From Anthostomella pinea (lineage: Eukaryota; Ascomycota; Sordariomycetes; Xylariales; Xylariaceae), in assembly GCA_963556695.1 (NCBI GenBank), contig CAUWAG010000020.1, positions 4,092,001-4,156,000 on the forward strand: a stretch of 64,000 nt of DNA, read 5' to 3'. The notes below the pieces were generated by a model. The model was not told where the DNA came from and did not search any database. It saw only the letters and a program-made list of their open reading frames with translations. Positions 23,375-33,951 of the stretch are shown one piece after another. The position numbers were made by a program, and so were the translations under genes. The stretch's first letter is position 1. Every line of letters begins with the position of its first letter.

Positions 23375-24776
23375 TATCATTGTGATTGGTCAAGCAATCA
23401 CCTACGCCCACATGAAGTACCTTATAGATATCCACAGTCAGAACTACACCAATCGCAAGTTCAAGCACAACCGTCACCCAGACACAATCTTTGATACTGA
23501 CAAGCCTAATAACCCTGATACCCCCGTTTCGTTTGAGTATCCAGAACCAACACTCTCTTGTTGTCGCGGACGTCCTCCGAAGCTCCACACATCCATTCAA
23601 AGCACGAAGCGACTGCGAGGCCGACCCAGAAAAGTGTACATGGTACATATGGCTATTGCGGCTACAAGTAAGGAAGAGAACTTTGCTGGCTCTTTTGTTC
23701 AACAAGATGAATATGGCATTTTCCTTTCGGACAAGGAACGTGTTGACCATGCCCTCTCCCTGAAATTACGTACTGAAAGCAAGATCACAATTCCCGGAGC
23801 ACCTTTTGAGCAATCTGATGTCCTTGAGATTGAGTCTCTATTTGCTGATGAAGTGCTTGTCCCCATTCTGTTTAACAGCAAGATTCACGGCAATACCCGA
23901 ATTTTCAACTCCCGTCTTGCCCGCACTGTCAAAAGCATCAACGACCGCCCTTATGAGAAGAACAGACTTGTTGTCCAAGAATACAACGATCATGAAAAGC
24001 ATGATATCATGACCCAAGCTCCGACAATCATGCGATGCAGCCAGCGGCTGGCCATAGCATTAACACCGTTTCTACAACAGCAAGGATGCCTCGCTGTCTC
24101 TCGAGACATCACAATGGCTTATACTCAGTCACGACACCCAATGAATCGTCTTGTTCTATGCAAGCTGCTCATTGAATTAAAGAAGAAGTATCTAAAGGAT
24201 ACAATCCTTTATGTTGATAAGTCATTATATGGAGTCATAGAAGCTGGAAATCATTGGTATGAGACATACTCCACTCATCACAAGGAGAAACTGGAAATGG
24301 AAACATCTGTATATGATTCTTGCTTGTTCATCACAAAGAAAGGCAATAACTTTGCTATCACTGCTCTTCAAACTGATAACACCTTTGTCATTGGCACTAC
24401 CGGCTTCCTGGAGAAGGAAGAAGGCGAGATGAAGAAAGCGGGCTACAAGACAAAACCACGAACCCAGTTTGATACTGGTTCTTTTGGCGACTTCAACGGA
24501 TGCCACCTGGAATTTCAGACTGAGATCATGACAGCAACTCAAAAAGGACAAGCTGACAAGCTTGTATTTATTGATATCAAGGACAAGGATTACAAGCAGA
24601 GATTTATTGAACAACGAGCAAGAGGCGCCTACATTGCCTCTATCTGTCAACTAAAAGCCGCATTCGACTATTCTGTTGTAGCCCAAGCCCAAGAACCCTC
24701 TGACAAAGACATTAAAATGCTAAAAAACGCATTTAATAGCAATTGGACAACCAGTCATATGAACTCCGATTCGTGA
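23349..24776 (+). pseudogene. copia reverse transcriptase with mutated active site
   Basis: A 475-codon open frame. After a basic linker (GRPPKLH, RLRGRPRK; AT-hook-like) it matches the copia-type RVT_2 domain: YEKNRLVVQEYND, TQAPTIMRCSQRL, SRDITMAYTQS, KSLYGVIEAGNHWY. The catalytic pair position reads LQTDNTF; the second Asp of the usual Asp-Asp is Asn (AAC 24377-24379), a G-to-A type change, so activity is not expected. No integrase zinc finger or DDE core precedes the RT, consistent with an internal deletion. The frame ends at TGA 24774-24776. Confidence 0.8.
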
Positions 24777-25339
24777 CGATTGATTTATCTATTGCTAAAC
24801 TCTTTGTGTTTATTAATGGATCATTCACCAACAATAAGGACCTATCATCATAGATTGGATTTGTCATTATCCTCGGGAATGAATCATCTGGTAATGGCAA
24901 GACATTCATATTTGACCTGACTAGAAACATTGTTCATTAGTCCTCTACCAAATGCAAGAGAGTCACATAGAGTGTTCTAGCTTCTGAAGTCTATGGCATG
25001 GTTGCTAGCTATGATTACAGATACATGATCCATTGTACCCTGGCAACTATCTATCAATGTCTTAAAGTACCTATAATCCCTCTGATCCTCTGTACAGACT
25101 CATACTCGTTGTACCAATGCCTTGTCAAGCTGGGCATTACCAATGAGAAGCGTCTGATGATCGACGTCATGGCGCTCCGGCAATCATATGAGAATCATGA
25201 GATCACAGAAATCCGATGGATCCATGGTGAAGACAACCCTGCTGACTCAATGACCAAGTCATCTCTAAACAAAGCCCTTAGTGGTCTTTTTTCTGATAAC
25301 GAGACAACAGTTCAAGTTAAAGGTTGGGTTCAACGTTGA
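24777..25339 (+). pseudogene. copia RNase H remnant
   Basis: After the RT stop, fragments of a copia RNase H domain follow: IGFVIILGNES, then CKRVT, SVLASEVYGMVAS, LILCTDSYSLYQCL and EIRWIHGEDNPADSMTK, the last being the usual copia C-terminal motif. In-frame stops interrupt the first third. The open tail ends at 25339, about 60 bases before the 3' LTR. Confidence 0.75.
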
Positions 25340-25396
25340 GATTACCTGGATGGATGGTTTGATGGAATCACAACTATCAAAAGAGAGAGTATTCTG

Positions 25397-25598
25397 TGTT
25401 GGATCCATGTGATTCCACAGTCAAACCATCCATACAGACCCCACATGTATGATTAGATAAGAGATTAGATACCGGATTGTGAGGTCACTTAGCCAGACCT
25501 GCAGGTCCAGCTAGACTTCCTAATCCAACCATCAGTAACATCATGACCTTGACCCAATACTCGAGTATTATGATTGATCGTTCAAGCCTGTTCCAACA
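25397..25598 (+). repeat. copia 3' LTR
   Basis: 202 bases, TGTTGGATCCATG...TTCCAACA. It matches the 5' LTR and, in reverse, the solo LTR at 15798. Confidence 0.85.
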
Positions 25599-26230
25599 TA
25601 AACTTTATTTTATTTACTAAGAGCAATATATTAATGCTAATTATTATAATTTTTTGTCTAAGTTATTTTATATGTTTATAACTATATATAAAGCGTAATA
25701 ATGGGTTAGCTTTTTTACCAGTTGTATTAATTTTATTTTACAATAAATAAATTTATAAGACTTATTATATAATATTTTTGTTAATTAAAGAATTACCAAA
25801 TTTAATAATTATAATTAGAACTTAATAAAGAATAGAAAAAAATAAAAAAAATAAAAAAAATAAAGGTTATAATCTTTAAAGGTATAAGCAGTTATTATAA
25901 ATGTTATTATTATTTTTAAATAGACTTAATAAGGCTAGATTATAGTTAAATCTTATATTATATTATAATATAGTATATTTACCAGTCTTTTAATAACCTT
26001 TTAACGGATATTATACTCAAAAGTATTATACTTAATATTTAATGTCTAATAACTTTTAATATATTAAGAGTAAAATCGTTTTTTAAAAGCGATTTTATAT
26101 TAAAAAAAGTATTTGGATAAGGTTTAATTAATTTATTTAAGCTTTTAAGCTAACAATAAAGGATATTATAAAGGATATTAAAAATTATTTATAAGAGTGT
26201 GATATCATGGTTAACATATAAAGCTTTGCG

Positions 26231-28200
26231 TGTTTATAAAACTGCTATTGTGACGTTCCGAGTATGTGAATAGGATATAGAAGCCCTTGTTTACTATGTA
26301 CGTATAACTATCTCTGGCTAAAAAGGAAAAAGAAGATCGAGCGGCACAGCCAAATCTGGTGGGCAACTAGATAAGTGTGTCCGCCCTATAATTCAGAGCC
26401 CTAGTGGGTCTGGGACAGCCAGTCGTTTAGGATGTCACGTGCTGTCACGTGGTCCCAGGACCATCACCGATGGTAGCGACGTAGCAACCATTATTGTGCT
26501 CCGTGCGCGCAGAGCCGCAAATCCGGATTTGCACGATATATACGGTAGTGCTCTCCAGTCTCAAGCTTCCTCAAGCCACCGCCAGCCACAAACCCAGGCA
26601 CATCAGCCACACGCCCGGCTTTAAGCCTTTAACATCCAAAACGGGTCCTGCTCCCACCACGCCCAATTTAGTTAGGCAAATGGGGCACAGCCCATGTCAC
26701 ATTTTACCTCCAACGATTGCGGGAGGATCTGCTTTCTCGAAGTGATCATCTTGGCGCCGAAATGGGCAGATGGTTTACCCGTAGCAAGCACGGTATCAGG
26801 TAAGTAATGAATGCCTCTTCTAACATTTACGGATATCGAAAGCTCTTTCCCGGCTCCGTGTCCAGGACGGGCTGGACGGTGGCTATTGAAGTGTATGCCC
26901 GGTCTCAACGGCCCGTCCTTGGCCCATCGTCCATCAAGCTCCAGCTATTCCCTACCCGCGCCCGTCGTTATCATTCTCCAGTCTAGCCAGGAGGCACACA
27001 AACCAGCAAGGGGCTGGTGTAACAAATAGATTGCAATTTCTCGAAGGAATTGCATCCTTAGCTCATCAGCCTCCCCTTTGTGTTTCAGACTGCCAAAGGC
27101 CCAAAGCAGGCGTTCGGGTTCCCGCCGTGCAATATACGTGGGGCCGTGGACGCGTGGCCCTCTCCTCTCTCCTAGCCCGACTGCCAAAGTTCAAACCCTA
27201 GCAGCTGGCGTACTCGTCAATTGTTTCGAAACATAGCCTTGATTCCCTCGATGGCGCATTCCCCCATCCCAATGATAGCTTGGCTGATCGGCAGTAGTGG
27301 CCTGCTGAAACATCGCTCCACTTGACAGATGATTAGATCGGACGATTATTAATTTATCACATGTGCAGCCACTCTGGTTCGTCATGGGTGCTTCAATCCA
27401 AATTCCGGACTGCATGGAGAGGTCTGAGGAGGAGCCGCGAGGGGGAGCGGATGGAGCTGGCCTTTCATTTCTTCCTCCCGTACCGTATCGAGCGACACGC
27501 TGGGGTGGAGCTGGGGTCGTCGACGACTCGATGCTGCGTCGTCCCATGCGGCTCACTCCGTGACGTGACTCGTGAGTATGGGAGTCCAGACTTTGGAGTG
27601 CGTTAACAGATGACGAGTCACGACTAGGCTGCACTCTTCTGAGCGAGTCTTCGCCAGTCGTTGCGACTCCGAGAAGGAGTCGACAGTGGGGAGATGGAGC
27701 TATGTTTCAGTCACTGCATTTCTCCGCCACATGGGTCTCTTGAGTCTTTCCTCGTCGGGGATCCGGACGTAGCAGTAGGCTCTCGGGGATGACTAGGTAG
27801 CTTGGATGACCCTGGCCGCTCTTGATAGTACAAGCGAGACATCAGACGGCTGGGGTCGACCCAGGGTGAAGGACCAGGAGATATAAGGCAAGTTCTCCTC
27901 CTCTCACTGCAACTTTCTTCCCCTTCCTCACCACCATCCACCATCCACACTCCAGCACCTCTTCTCTTGACTTCCTTCGTTCCAAGGCTTGCCTTCAACT
28001 ACATTCTCTTCATTTCTATTTCGCCTCGGACCGGATCCCAGCAACAGTTTTCCAAACCAACCAACCAACCAACCAACAGTGTTCACCTTCTCTGTCTATC
28101 TCTCACTTAGAAGAAGACACTTTGGTTCATCTTTCCATCCCACACCAAAAAACGACAACAAACTTTCCGTACGAAGAAATACAGACAACAAACAAGCACA
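26231..28200. other. block edge and promoter region of secreted-protein gene
   Basis: No coding region is supported. 26249 onward begins TGTGACGTTCCG, possibly an LTR start. 26432-26454 holds a duplicated GTCACGTG motif. Between 27560 and 27680 several GACTC/GAGTC words cluster. A run of CCAA repeats (28057-28077) lies in the probable leader of the next gene. Confidence 0.35.
27880..27990 (+). promoter_or_regulatory. probable core promoter (TATA plus CT-rich tract)
   Basis: A TATA-like GATATAAGGC at 27880-27889 is followed by a long C/T-rich stretch, about 320 bases before the ATG at 28201. This arrangement is typical of strongly expressed genes in filamentous ascomycetes. Confidence 0.45.
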
Positions 28201-28770
28201 ATGCAGATCTCCGCAGTTCTCGTCGCCCTCCTCGCCACGGCATCGGCCAAGAACTTCCTCCCCAACAAGGGCCAGGCCGACACCACCACGCCCGCGGCCC
28301 TGCCCAGCGGCATGCCCCACGGCGGCGCCCACCACTCTGGCGGCCCGGGTGGCTTCCCCAGCGGTGCTCCCAGCGGCTTCCCCGGCTTCCCCAGCGGTGT
28401 CCCTACCGGCAGCTTCCCCGCCGGCCCCGCGCCGACCGACTTCCCGGGCGGCTTCGCCGGCCGCGGCAAGCGCCAAGAGCCCGGCTTCTCAGGCTCGTTC
28501 GCGCTGCCCACGGGCTCGGCTCCCGCCGGCGGTATGCCTTCCGGCGGTCCTCACGGTGGTCACGGTCACGGCGGACACCCGTCTGGCAAGCCGTCGGGCG
28601 GCCCCCCTCCTTTCCTGCCGTCTGGTGGTTTCGCTGCTGCTGCCGCCGCTAGTGGTGTGCCCTCTGGTTTCCCGATGGGCGGACCCGGTGGCCACCACCA
28701 CGGCCACGGCGGCCACTCGCACTCGGGCTCGGTGCCGCCGAAGCCCACTGCGACTGGCGCTGCTCAGTAA
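28201..28770 (+). CDS. small secreted Gly/His/Pro-rich protein
   Basis: A 189-residue intronless product. Residues 1-17 (MQISAVLVALLATASAK) are a clear signal peptide with an Ala-x-Ala cleavage site. The mature part is low complexity: repeated PSG, GFPSG and GGHGHGGH units, Ala run at 145-150, His clusters at 165-173. A Lys-Arg pair at 90-91 (RGKRQE) is a likely Kex2 site and would split the mature chain in two. Many His and few hydrophobic residues suggest a wall-associated or metal-binding role, but that is inference. There are no cysteines. I do not recognise a named family. The GC-rich codon use contrasts strongly with the AT-rich block 2 kb upstream. Confidence 0.85.
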   Translation: MQISAVLVALLATASAKNFLPNKGQADTTTPAALPSGMPHGGAHHSGGPGGFPSGAPSGFPGFPSGVPTGSFPAGPAPTDFPGGFAGRGKRQEPGFSGSFALPTGSAPAGGMPSGGPHGGHGHGGHPSGKPSGGPPPFLPSGGFAAAAAASGVPSGFPMGGPGGHHHGHGGHSHSGSVPPKPTATGAAQ

Positions 28771-29618
28771 AGGTGTTCGAACGGTTTTCGGGCTCTCCAT
28801 GTGTCGTTCAATCATCCACTCTCACTCTCACTCTTTCTCCCCAGCGAGATTTGAGACTTGAGGTGGGATTGTTGAATGGGGGCGAACAGGGAGAAAAAAA
28901 ATCCTTGGTGGTTTTGCGTCTTCACTTCTTCTGTACGGGATTTATATCTTCGAGTATATAGTTAAGCGAGGGGTGTTTGGCGGTTGCTGTACATATCAGA
29001 CCTACCGTACCGCATCGGTATCATAGCAATTGGATGTGTTCAATATCAAATGCTGGGATGGTTCCCCAAGTGAACGCAAAGCTTACGTGTCTTCCGGTGT
29101 CGATTCAAGTCTCTGTGGGCTCGTCCAATTATTTCTTTTGCTCGTGAGTTAGATAACTAGCACCCTGTATGTAGCGTATAAGCGGTGCGTCCTTCCTACC
29201 GGGAGGCCCGCTTCTATGGCCATGGTTTCTGTGACGAAAAATCTTTGAAACCGTCATTAACTCAGCGGGCAGGATCATCGATGCGAGACAATCATATTGA
29301 GCGAGTGGTCTGGTCAGTCAAGCTTGCGTCCTCACGCTACCAATCATCTACACATACCATGTATCATGGGCAAAAGTAAAAAATGCATTAATGCGTTGGA
29401 CAGTGGTGCTGTTGCTACATCTTATTATGTACAGTACACCGATACCACGCTAATAGTCAAATTCCGTTGATGGACTCACTCACGAAAGGAACAAGCTGAT
29501 CCCGTCTTTGCTTTCCCGGTCATCCTGTACGGTTGCTTCGGAGTAGCCAAAGCCAATCATTGGCTAGGAACATGTTAATCCACGAAAGAAAACATGCGTC
29601 GGCCTGACTCCGCTGCGT
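28771..29618. other. convergent intergenic region
   Basis: Between the 3' ends of the secreted-protein gene (+) and the acyl-CoA synthetase (-). It holds their untranslated 3' regions; no other feature is seen. Confidence 0.4.
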
Positions 29619-31835
29619 CTAGCTTGAAGAGCTGTAAGCCTCGTCAACCTCGGACTTGTATTTATCGAGAATGACCTTCCGGTTTAGCTTTTGCGCCGCG
29701 GTTACAAGGCCCTATCGTCATGTCAGTGCTCGAGTCCTAGAATTCTTGTGATGTACGGATAAGGCTTACGTTTTGCGGGGTCCATTCTTCATCAGAGAGC
29801 GCAACACCCTCGATGATCTCAATTCCGGAGAGACCGCCGGCGCGTCCTGCATTCTGAAGTTCCTTAAGCACGATACCGTTCAGCTTCTTGTTGTGCACCA
29901 GCTCCTCCAGGCTAGAGCCCTGGATGCCGTTCTCTTCAGCTAATTTCTTCAGTGCCGGTTCGGCCGGCACAATGATCGCAATAGGCTTGGCCTTGGACTG
30001 GTCTGCGTACACGCAGATGTTGTTCACAACACGGGCGGATCGGTAGATCGATTCGAGCTTCTCGAGCGCAATGTACTCGCCGTTCAAGGTTTTGACAAGG
30101 TTCTTCTTGCGGTCGATGATCTTAATATGTCCATTGGCGTCGAACTCGCCAATATCTCCCGACTTGAACCAGCCATCGGACATGTTTTCGCGAGTCTCCT
30201 TCTCGTTCTGGTAGTATTCGTCCATGACGCCGGCACCCCGGATCCAAATTTCTCCTTGTGGGTTCGGCTTGTTGGTCGCGTAGTAGCCGGCGTCAGGAAA
30301 ATCGACGAGCTTGACTTCAATAGAAGCGGGCATCGCTCCAAGGGTTTCCGATGACCATTCATGGGGGCTCATGAGGGCCCCCATGGCGCTGGTCTCGGTG
30401 AGACCATATCCGATGATCATGGGTGCAATGGCCATGGATATGAACTCCTGTGTGTCTCTGGCAACAGGGCCGCCGCCATTCAGGCAGAGCTTAAGGCGGC
30501 CTCCTGTAGCTTCCTTGATCTTCTTGAAGACCACGTGGTCAAGCAGACCAGAGCCAGGAAGTCCCATGGACAACAGCCTGCTCTTCAGCCCCAGAGCGCC
30601 CCAGAACATGTTCTGCAGTACAGGACCACCGGCAGCCACCTTGCCGGTTATGCCCTTCTTGACCGACTCCCAGACTGCTGGCACACCGACCAAGACGGAA
30701 GGCTTGAACTCGCGGATATCACCAGCGCAGTTGCGGACCGAGGTGTCGGACAGAGTCTTGGGGTTTCCGTATCCCATGTTTGCGCCCCAGTACAGCGAGG
30801 CGTTCTCGAATACAAGCTCGAGAATGTGGGCTAAAGGTAGGTAGGTGAGGACACTATCGCCTGGCCCGATGAACGGCTGTACCACAACGCTGACACCAGC
30901 AACTGAGGAACATGGTTAGTTCGGAGCTTTGATTCGGGGGAGGTCTGCTCACCAGCGGCAACGAGGTTCTTGTGTTTTAACGGCACACCCTTGGGGGTAC
31001 CAGTGGAGCCAGAGGTGTACATGATACAGCAGAGATCCTCAGGGGTAGGAGGGACCGGGTCGGTAGGATTATCCTTCCCAAGCTTCTCGAGCTCCTTGAA
31101 GCTCATGACGGTGACGTGGCTGTAGGCGCTCTTGAGTTTGTCGATGTGCTCCTGTTTAACCTGGTTCTGGTTGTTCCAGATTACGTAGCGCACTTCTGAG
31201 GCGTCCTTGAGAACGTTTCCCAGGGTCGGGAGTAGATGGGGATCGAGGAAGATGGCCTTGGCACCGGTGGCGACCATAGAATGTCGCAGTCCCTCCTCGC
31301 CGAGGGTGTCGTAGGCGGTGACGATGGGCATCGACTGGGAGGCAGCGGCGTGGGAGGTGGCCAGCCAGTTGGCGCTCGTGGCGGCAAATATGTGGATTCT
31401 GTCGCCCTTGGCCATGCCAAGCTTCCTCAGACCGAAACCGACGTTCAGAACCAGGCGCTCGTAGTCATTGTAGGTGAGGTACTCGTAGGGGCTGAGCTCG
31501 AAGAAGGTCCAGGCCTTGTCGACCTGCTGCTCTTTGCCGTCTACCATCTTCTTGACCTTCTTGGTCTCCTGGTGGGTGCGAACCAGGCGTCGCGACCCGA
31601 GGGCCTTTGCGTTGCCGAACTTGGCGACGCTCACACGCAGCAGCTCATATGTTGTGGTGATGTTGTTGGCGGGGGTGGTAATGAGACCATTCGCGGTAAG
31701 AGGGTGTCGTCGCGGGATGGTCTCGCCTTCGACGGGCTTGGCGCCAGGTGATTCGATCGAGTACGGGGTCTTTGCCGACGCCTTGGGCTGCAGGACCTCA
31801 GTCCGCAGCTTGGACTCGCGCCACTCGTTTGTCAT
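29619..31835 (-). CDS. long-chain acyl-CoA synthetase (3 exons)
   Basis: Fatty-acid:CoA ligase of the Faa1/Faa4 type, which activates long-chain fatty acids with ATP and CoA. On the minus strand exons are 31835-30953, 30902-29770 and 29711-29619, with phases joining to 702 residues, normal for the family. The start is ATG 31835 (MTNEWRESKL); the frame opens upstream without another ATG. ATP/AMP-binding P-loop YTSGSTGTPKG lies near the end of exon 1; GYGLTETSAMGA and the acyl-CoA synthetase signature DGWFKSGDIGEFDANG followed by IDRKKNLVKTLNGEYIALE are in exon 2. The C-terminus is a run of serines, not a PTS1, so cytosolic, ER or lipid-droplet location is more likely than peroxisomal matrix. 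No exact paralogue can be named. Confidence 0.93.
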
Positions 31836-32456
31836 GGTTGCGTAGATCAAGTAGCCTGTCGGAGGTTGCGTAGATCAAGAGGTTGGAAGCAGGGAGCTAG
31901 AGACAAGACGCTCGAGAGGAGGAGAGGAGAGGGGAGAATAGGGTTGATTAAGTGTAACAAGCCCAGGGGGGCTGGGTAGGGCTGGTGTTGACTGAGACGT
32001 TGCGGTTCTTAGGTCATGGGGTACACAGACTGGAGTCATGGAGGGACTTGGTGTTTTGCCTGCGCTTTTCCTACTGCCCGGCTAGCTGCCCAGCACTGAG
32101 CAAGCTACCCAGCTGCCGGCTCTCATGACCGCGCCCATGACGAAACCTTCAGGCTCCTCGCCCCAGGCCCCGATTTGACCCAATAGCAGAGGCCGGCTAC
32201 CCCTGTCACTTCTCACTAGTTGCATGCAGGTGGAGTTGCATATAGATTGAGCTAGCCACGATAGGTCTAGTGGCGCAATGGACGTGCACCAGCTTCGAAC
32301 GTTATCAAGACGTTATTACTAGAGGATTTACGTGCCACGCGAATCCTCTAGTATTATCACCGCCGAGCTTCAGCTTCATCCAGATCTCCTCCATGAGCCT
32401 TGCCACTTCATGACAGCACGCATGCTTGGCTCACGCAGTCAGACTAAGTCTTCAAT
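31836..32456. other. upstream region of acyl-CoA synthetase, with hairpin
   Basis: No gene seen. Contains the promoter of the minus-strand synthetase gene and the inverted repeat at 32318-32352. Confidence 0.4.
32318..32352. repeat. perfect inverted repeat, 11-base arms
   Basis: ACTAGAGGATT (32318-32328) and AATCCTCTAGT (32342-32352) are exact reverse complements with a 13-base loop. It could form a hairpin or be the remains of a small inverted-repeat element; no flanking duplication was found. Confidence 0.7.
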
Positions 32457-33141
32457 ATGAACATGTTTGTCCCACCATTCCCGGAGTTTCGAAAGCGACC
32501 GTGTGAGTACATCCCAACACGCACCGGCATCGGCTTCAGAGTCGTAGCAGAGGATGGATCCAAGCCGAACTATGCCGGATCTCTCGCTCGCTACCTCATG
32601 CTCCGGTAGATGATGCTTCACTCAGGGGTCATCTCACATAGCAGAGGGGGTACCCATACACACCCTGGGTGTCTATCTACGTCGACTGGAGTGCTGCCAT
32701 TCGCAAAGCAGAATATTACCGGAAAAGTACGAACGCCAGGAGCATCTATATCATGGTCGTCGACATGGAGGTGCATTCTCCCTTGCTCGATGCCACCGAG
32801 TTCGCACTCCACTATGGACTGCGAAACCCAGAATACTACCGAGCAGAGTCGCTTATCGTGGCGGCATTGATAAAACGGCGATCATTGCCATCATTCCAGC
32901 AACCCTTGGTTTCCAAATATTCAACATCCATTTGGCCACCATGTCCGTGCCCCAAGACATACTGCTGCAGGGCATGAAGCGGGCTTTGGTTAGAACTGAC
33001 GTGGAAGGAAAGGAACAACTGCGGTTGGACTGGGTCTGGAGATGGCTTCTTTACGAGACGTATAGCGCCACTGGGGTCTACGACGGGATCTTGATACAAA
33101 GGATAATAGAGGCCTTGTGTATCGATAGATGGGACGATTGA
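32457..33141 (+). pseudogene. unrecognised gene or decayed gene
   Basis: Three adjacent frames each look coding but do not join simply. 32457-32608 reads MNMFVPPFPEFRKRPCEYIP with a GFRVVAEDG segment. 32642-32940 reads WVSIYVDWSAAIRKAEYY, IMVVDMEVHSPLL and EYYRAESLIVAALIK. 32941-33141 reads SVPQDILLQGMKRALV and WRWLLYETYSATGVYDG, ending at TGA. A donor-like GTAGAT at 32606 and an acceptor CATAG at 32641 exist but the phases disagree. This is either a gene with unusual splicing or one broken by frameshifts. The style (residues about ADW, YRAE) recalls fungal hypothetical proteins with an ADP-ribosyltransferase-like fold, but I cannot name it. Confidence 0.35.
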
Positions 33142-33951
33142 GCAGTCAGGGTTTTTGAACCCTCTTACGAATGCCGGGCGCAGGCGGAAGCGCGAGCACT
33201 ATATCAGCACTCTTGCGCTCTCTACTCCCGCTTCGCATGAAGCTCGAACCACCGCTCATAGCACCACCCTTCTGCCACCCAACGTGGTAGTCGGGCTAGC
33301 CATGCTTCATGTTGGTACACGGAATGGTCGTCCTTTGTCGGCTCGCATGAACAATTCTCCCCTCGGGTAATTTCCCCGATCTCCTGCTTTTATTTTATGC
33401 CCCGTCGTTCCCATCAGTAACACACCCCCAACAAGGATCTCAACCTCCCCAGACGCGCGGCACACGGGGAAATGCTCATCGGTCATAGGGAGTGCTAGGG
33501 CTCCAGTCGTACTTATGAGATAATGTGGCGCGTGACTCATCAGGAAATCAATTTCAAATGAACGAGTGGTTAAGTTATGTAACACGACTGCTACATTGGC
33601 CTGATGTACACTCCGATATCGGGCCCCGTGATCTTAGACGATAACTCAACTGTCAGGTCGTGTCCATGCTTCCTATCATGACAAGATCAACCTCACACAG
33701 GTCAACCAAGCCTGGTGGTTTAGTTATCCATCGAGTATCCCTAATAGTGCATGCGTACAGGACTTAATGCGTCACCACGCATTCAACGACAAAGGTTCTT
33801 GTTTCCTTGGCTCGTAATTCAGAGAGAGGGGAAGAAGACATCTGACTCCACCAGCTTCCCCGATCATCTTAAGAGAGGCTAATACTTTCCAAGTATCTAG
33901 GCCCCCAACAGTGCCGCGACTAAGTCTCGTGTGAGAGGACGATGCTATAAT
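33142..33951. other. intergenic region, nothing seen
   Basis: No coding region, repeat or RNA gene could be supported here. Confidence 0.4.

Larger units (their letters stand above)
21665..25598 (+). mobile_element. Ty1/copia-type LTR retrotransposon, internally deleted
   Basis: Two near-identical 202-base LTRs (TGTTGGATCC...ACA) enclose 3.5 kb. The internal part reads gag-like, then reverse transcriptase, then RNase H, which is the copia order minus the protease/integrase section expected before the RT. A purine-rich tract (AAAAGAGAGAG, about 25379-25389) lies just before the 3' LTR and fits the plus-strand primer. I could not match the sequence after the 5' LTR to a tRNA primer site. The 5-base flanks (GATAC and TAAAC) do not match. 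Confidence 0.85.

Noticed and set aside
27191..27634. 147-codon frame on the minus strand near the block edge
   Set aside because: Low-complexity Ser/Arg/Pro composition and no homology that I recognise; lies in the promoter region of the secreted-protein gene.
27560..27680. Cluster of GACTC/GAGTC words as a Gcn4/Cpc1 regulatory array
   Set aside because: Only one or two copies match the full TGACTC site; the others are partial, and the next gene is not an amino-acid biosynthesis gene.
28107..28511. Long antisense frames over the Gly/His/Pro-rich protein gene
   Set aside because: These arise from the GC-rich repetitive codons of the real gene on the other strand.
28989..29618. Possible small gene between the secreted protein and the acyl-CoA synthetase
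   Set aside because: Only short frames without domains; treated as 3' regions.
32255..32300. A tRNA-like A-box word (TAGTGGCGCAATGG)
   Set aside because: No matching B box (GGTTCGANTCC) at the right distance and no cloverleaf could be drawn.
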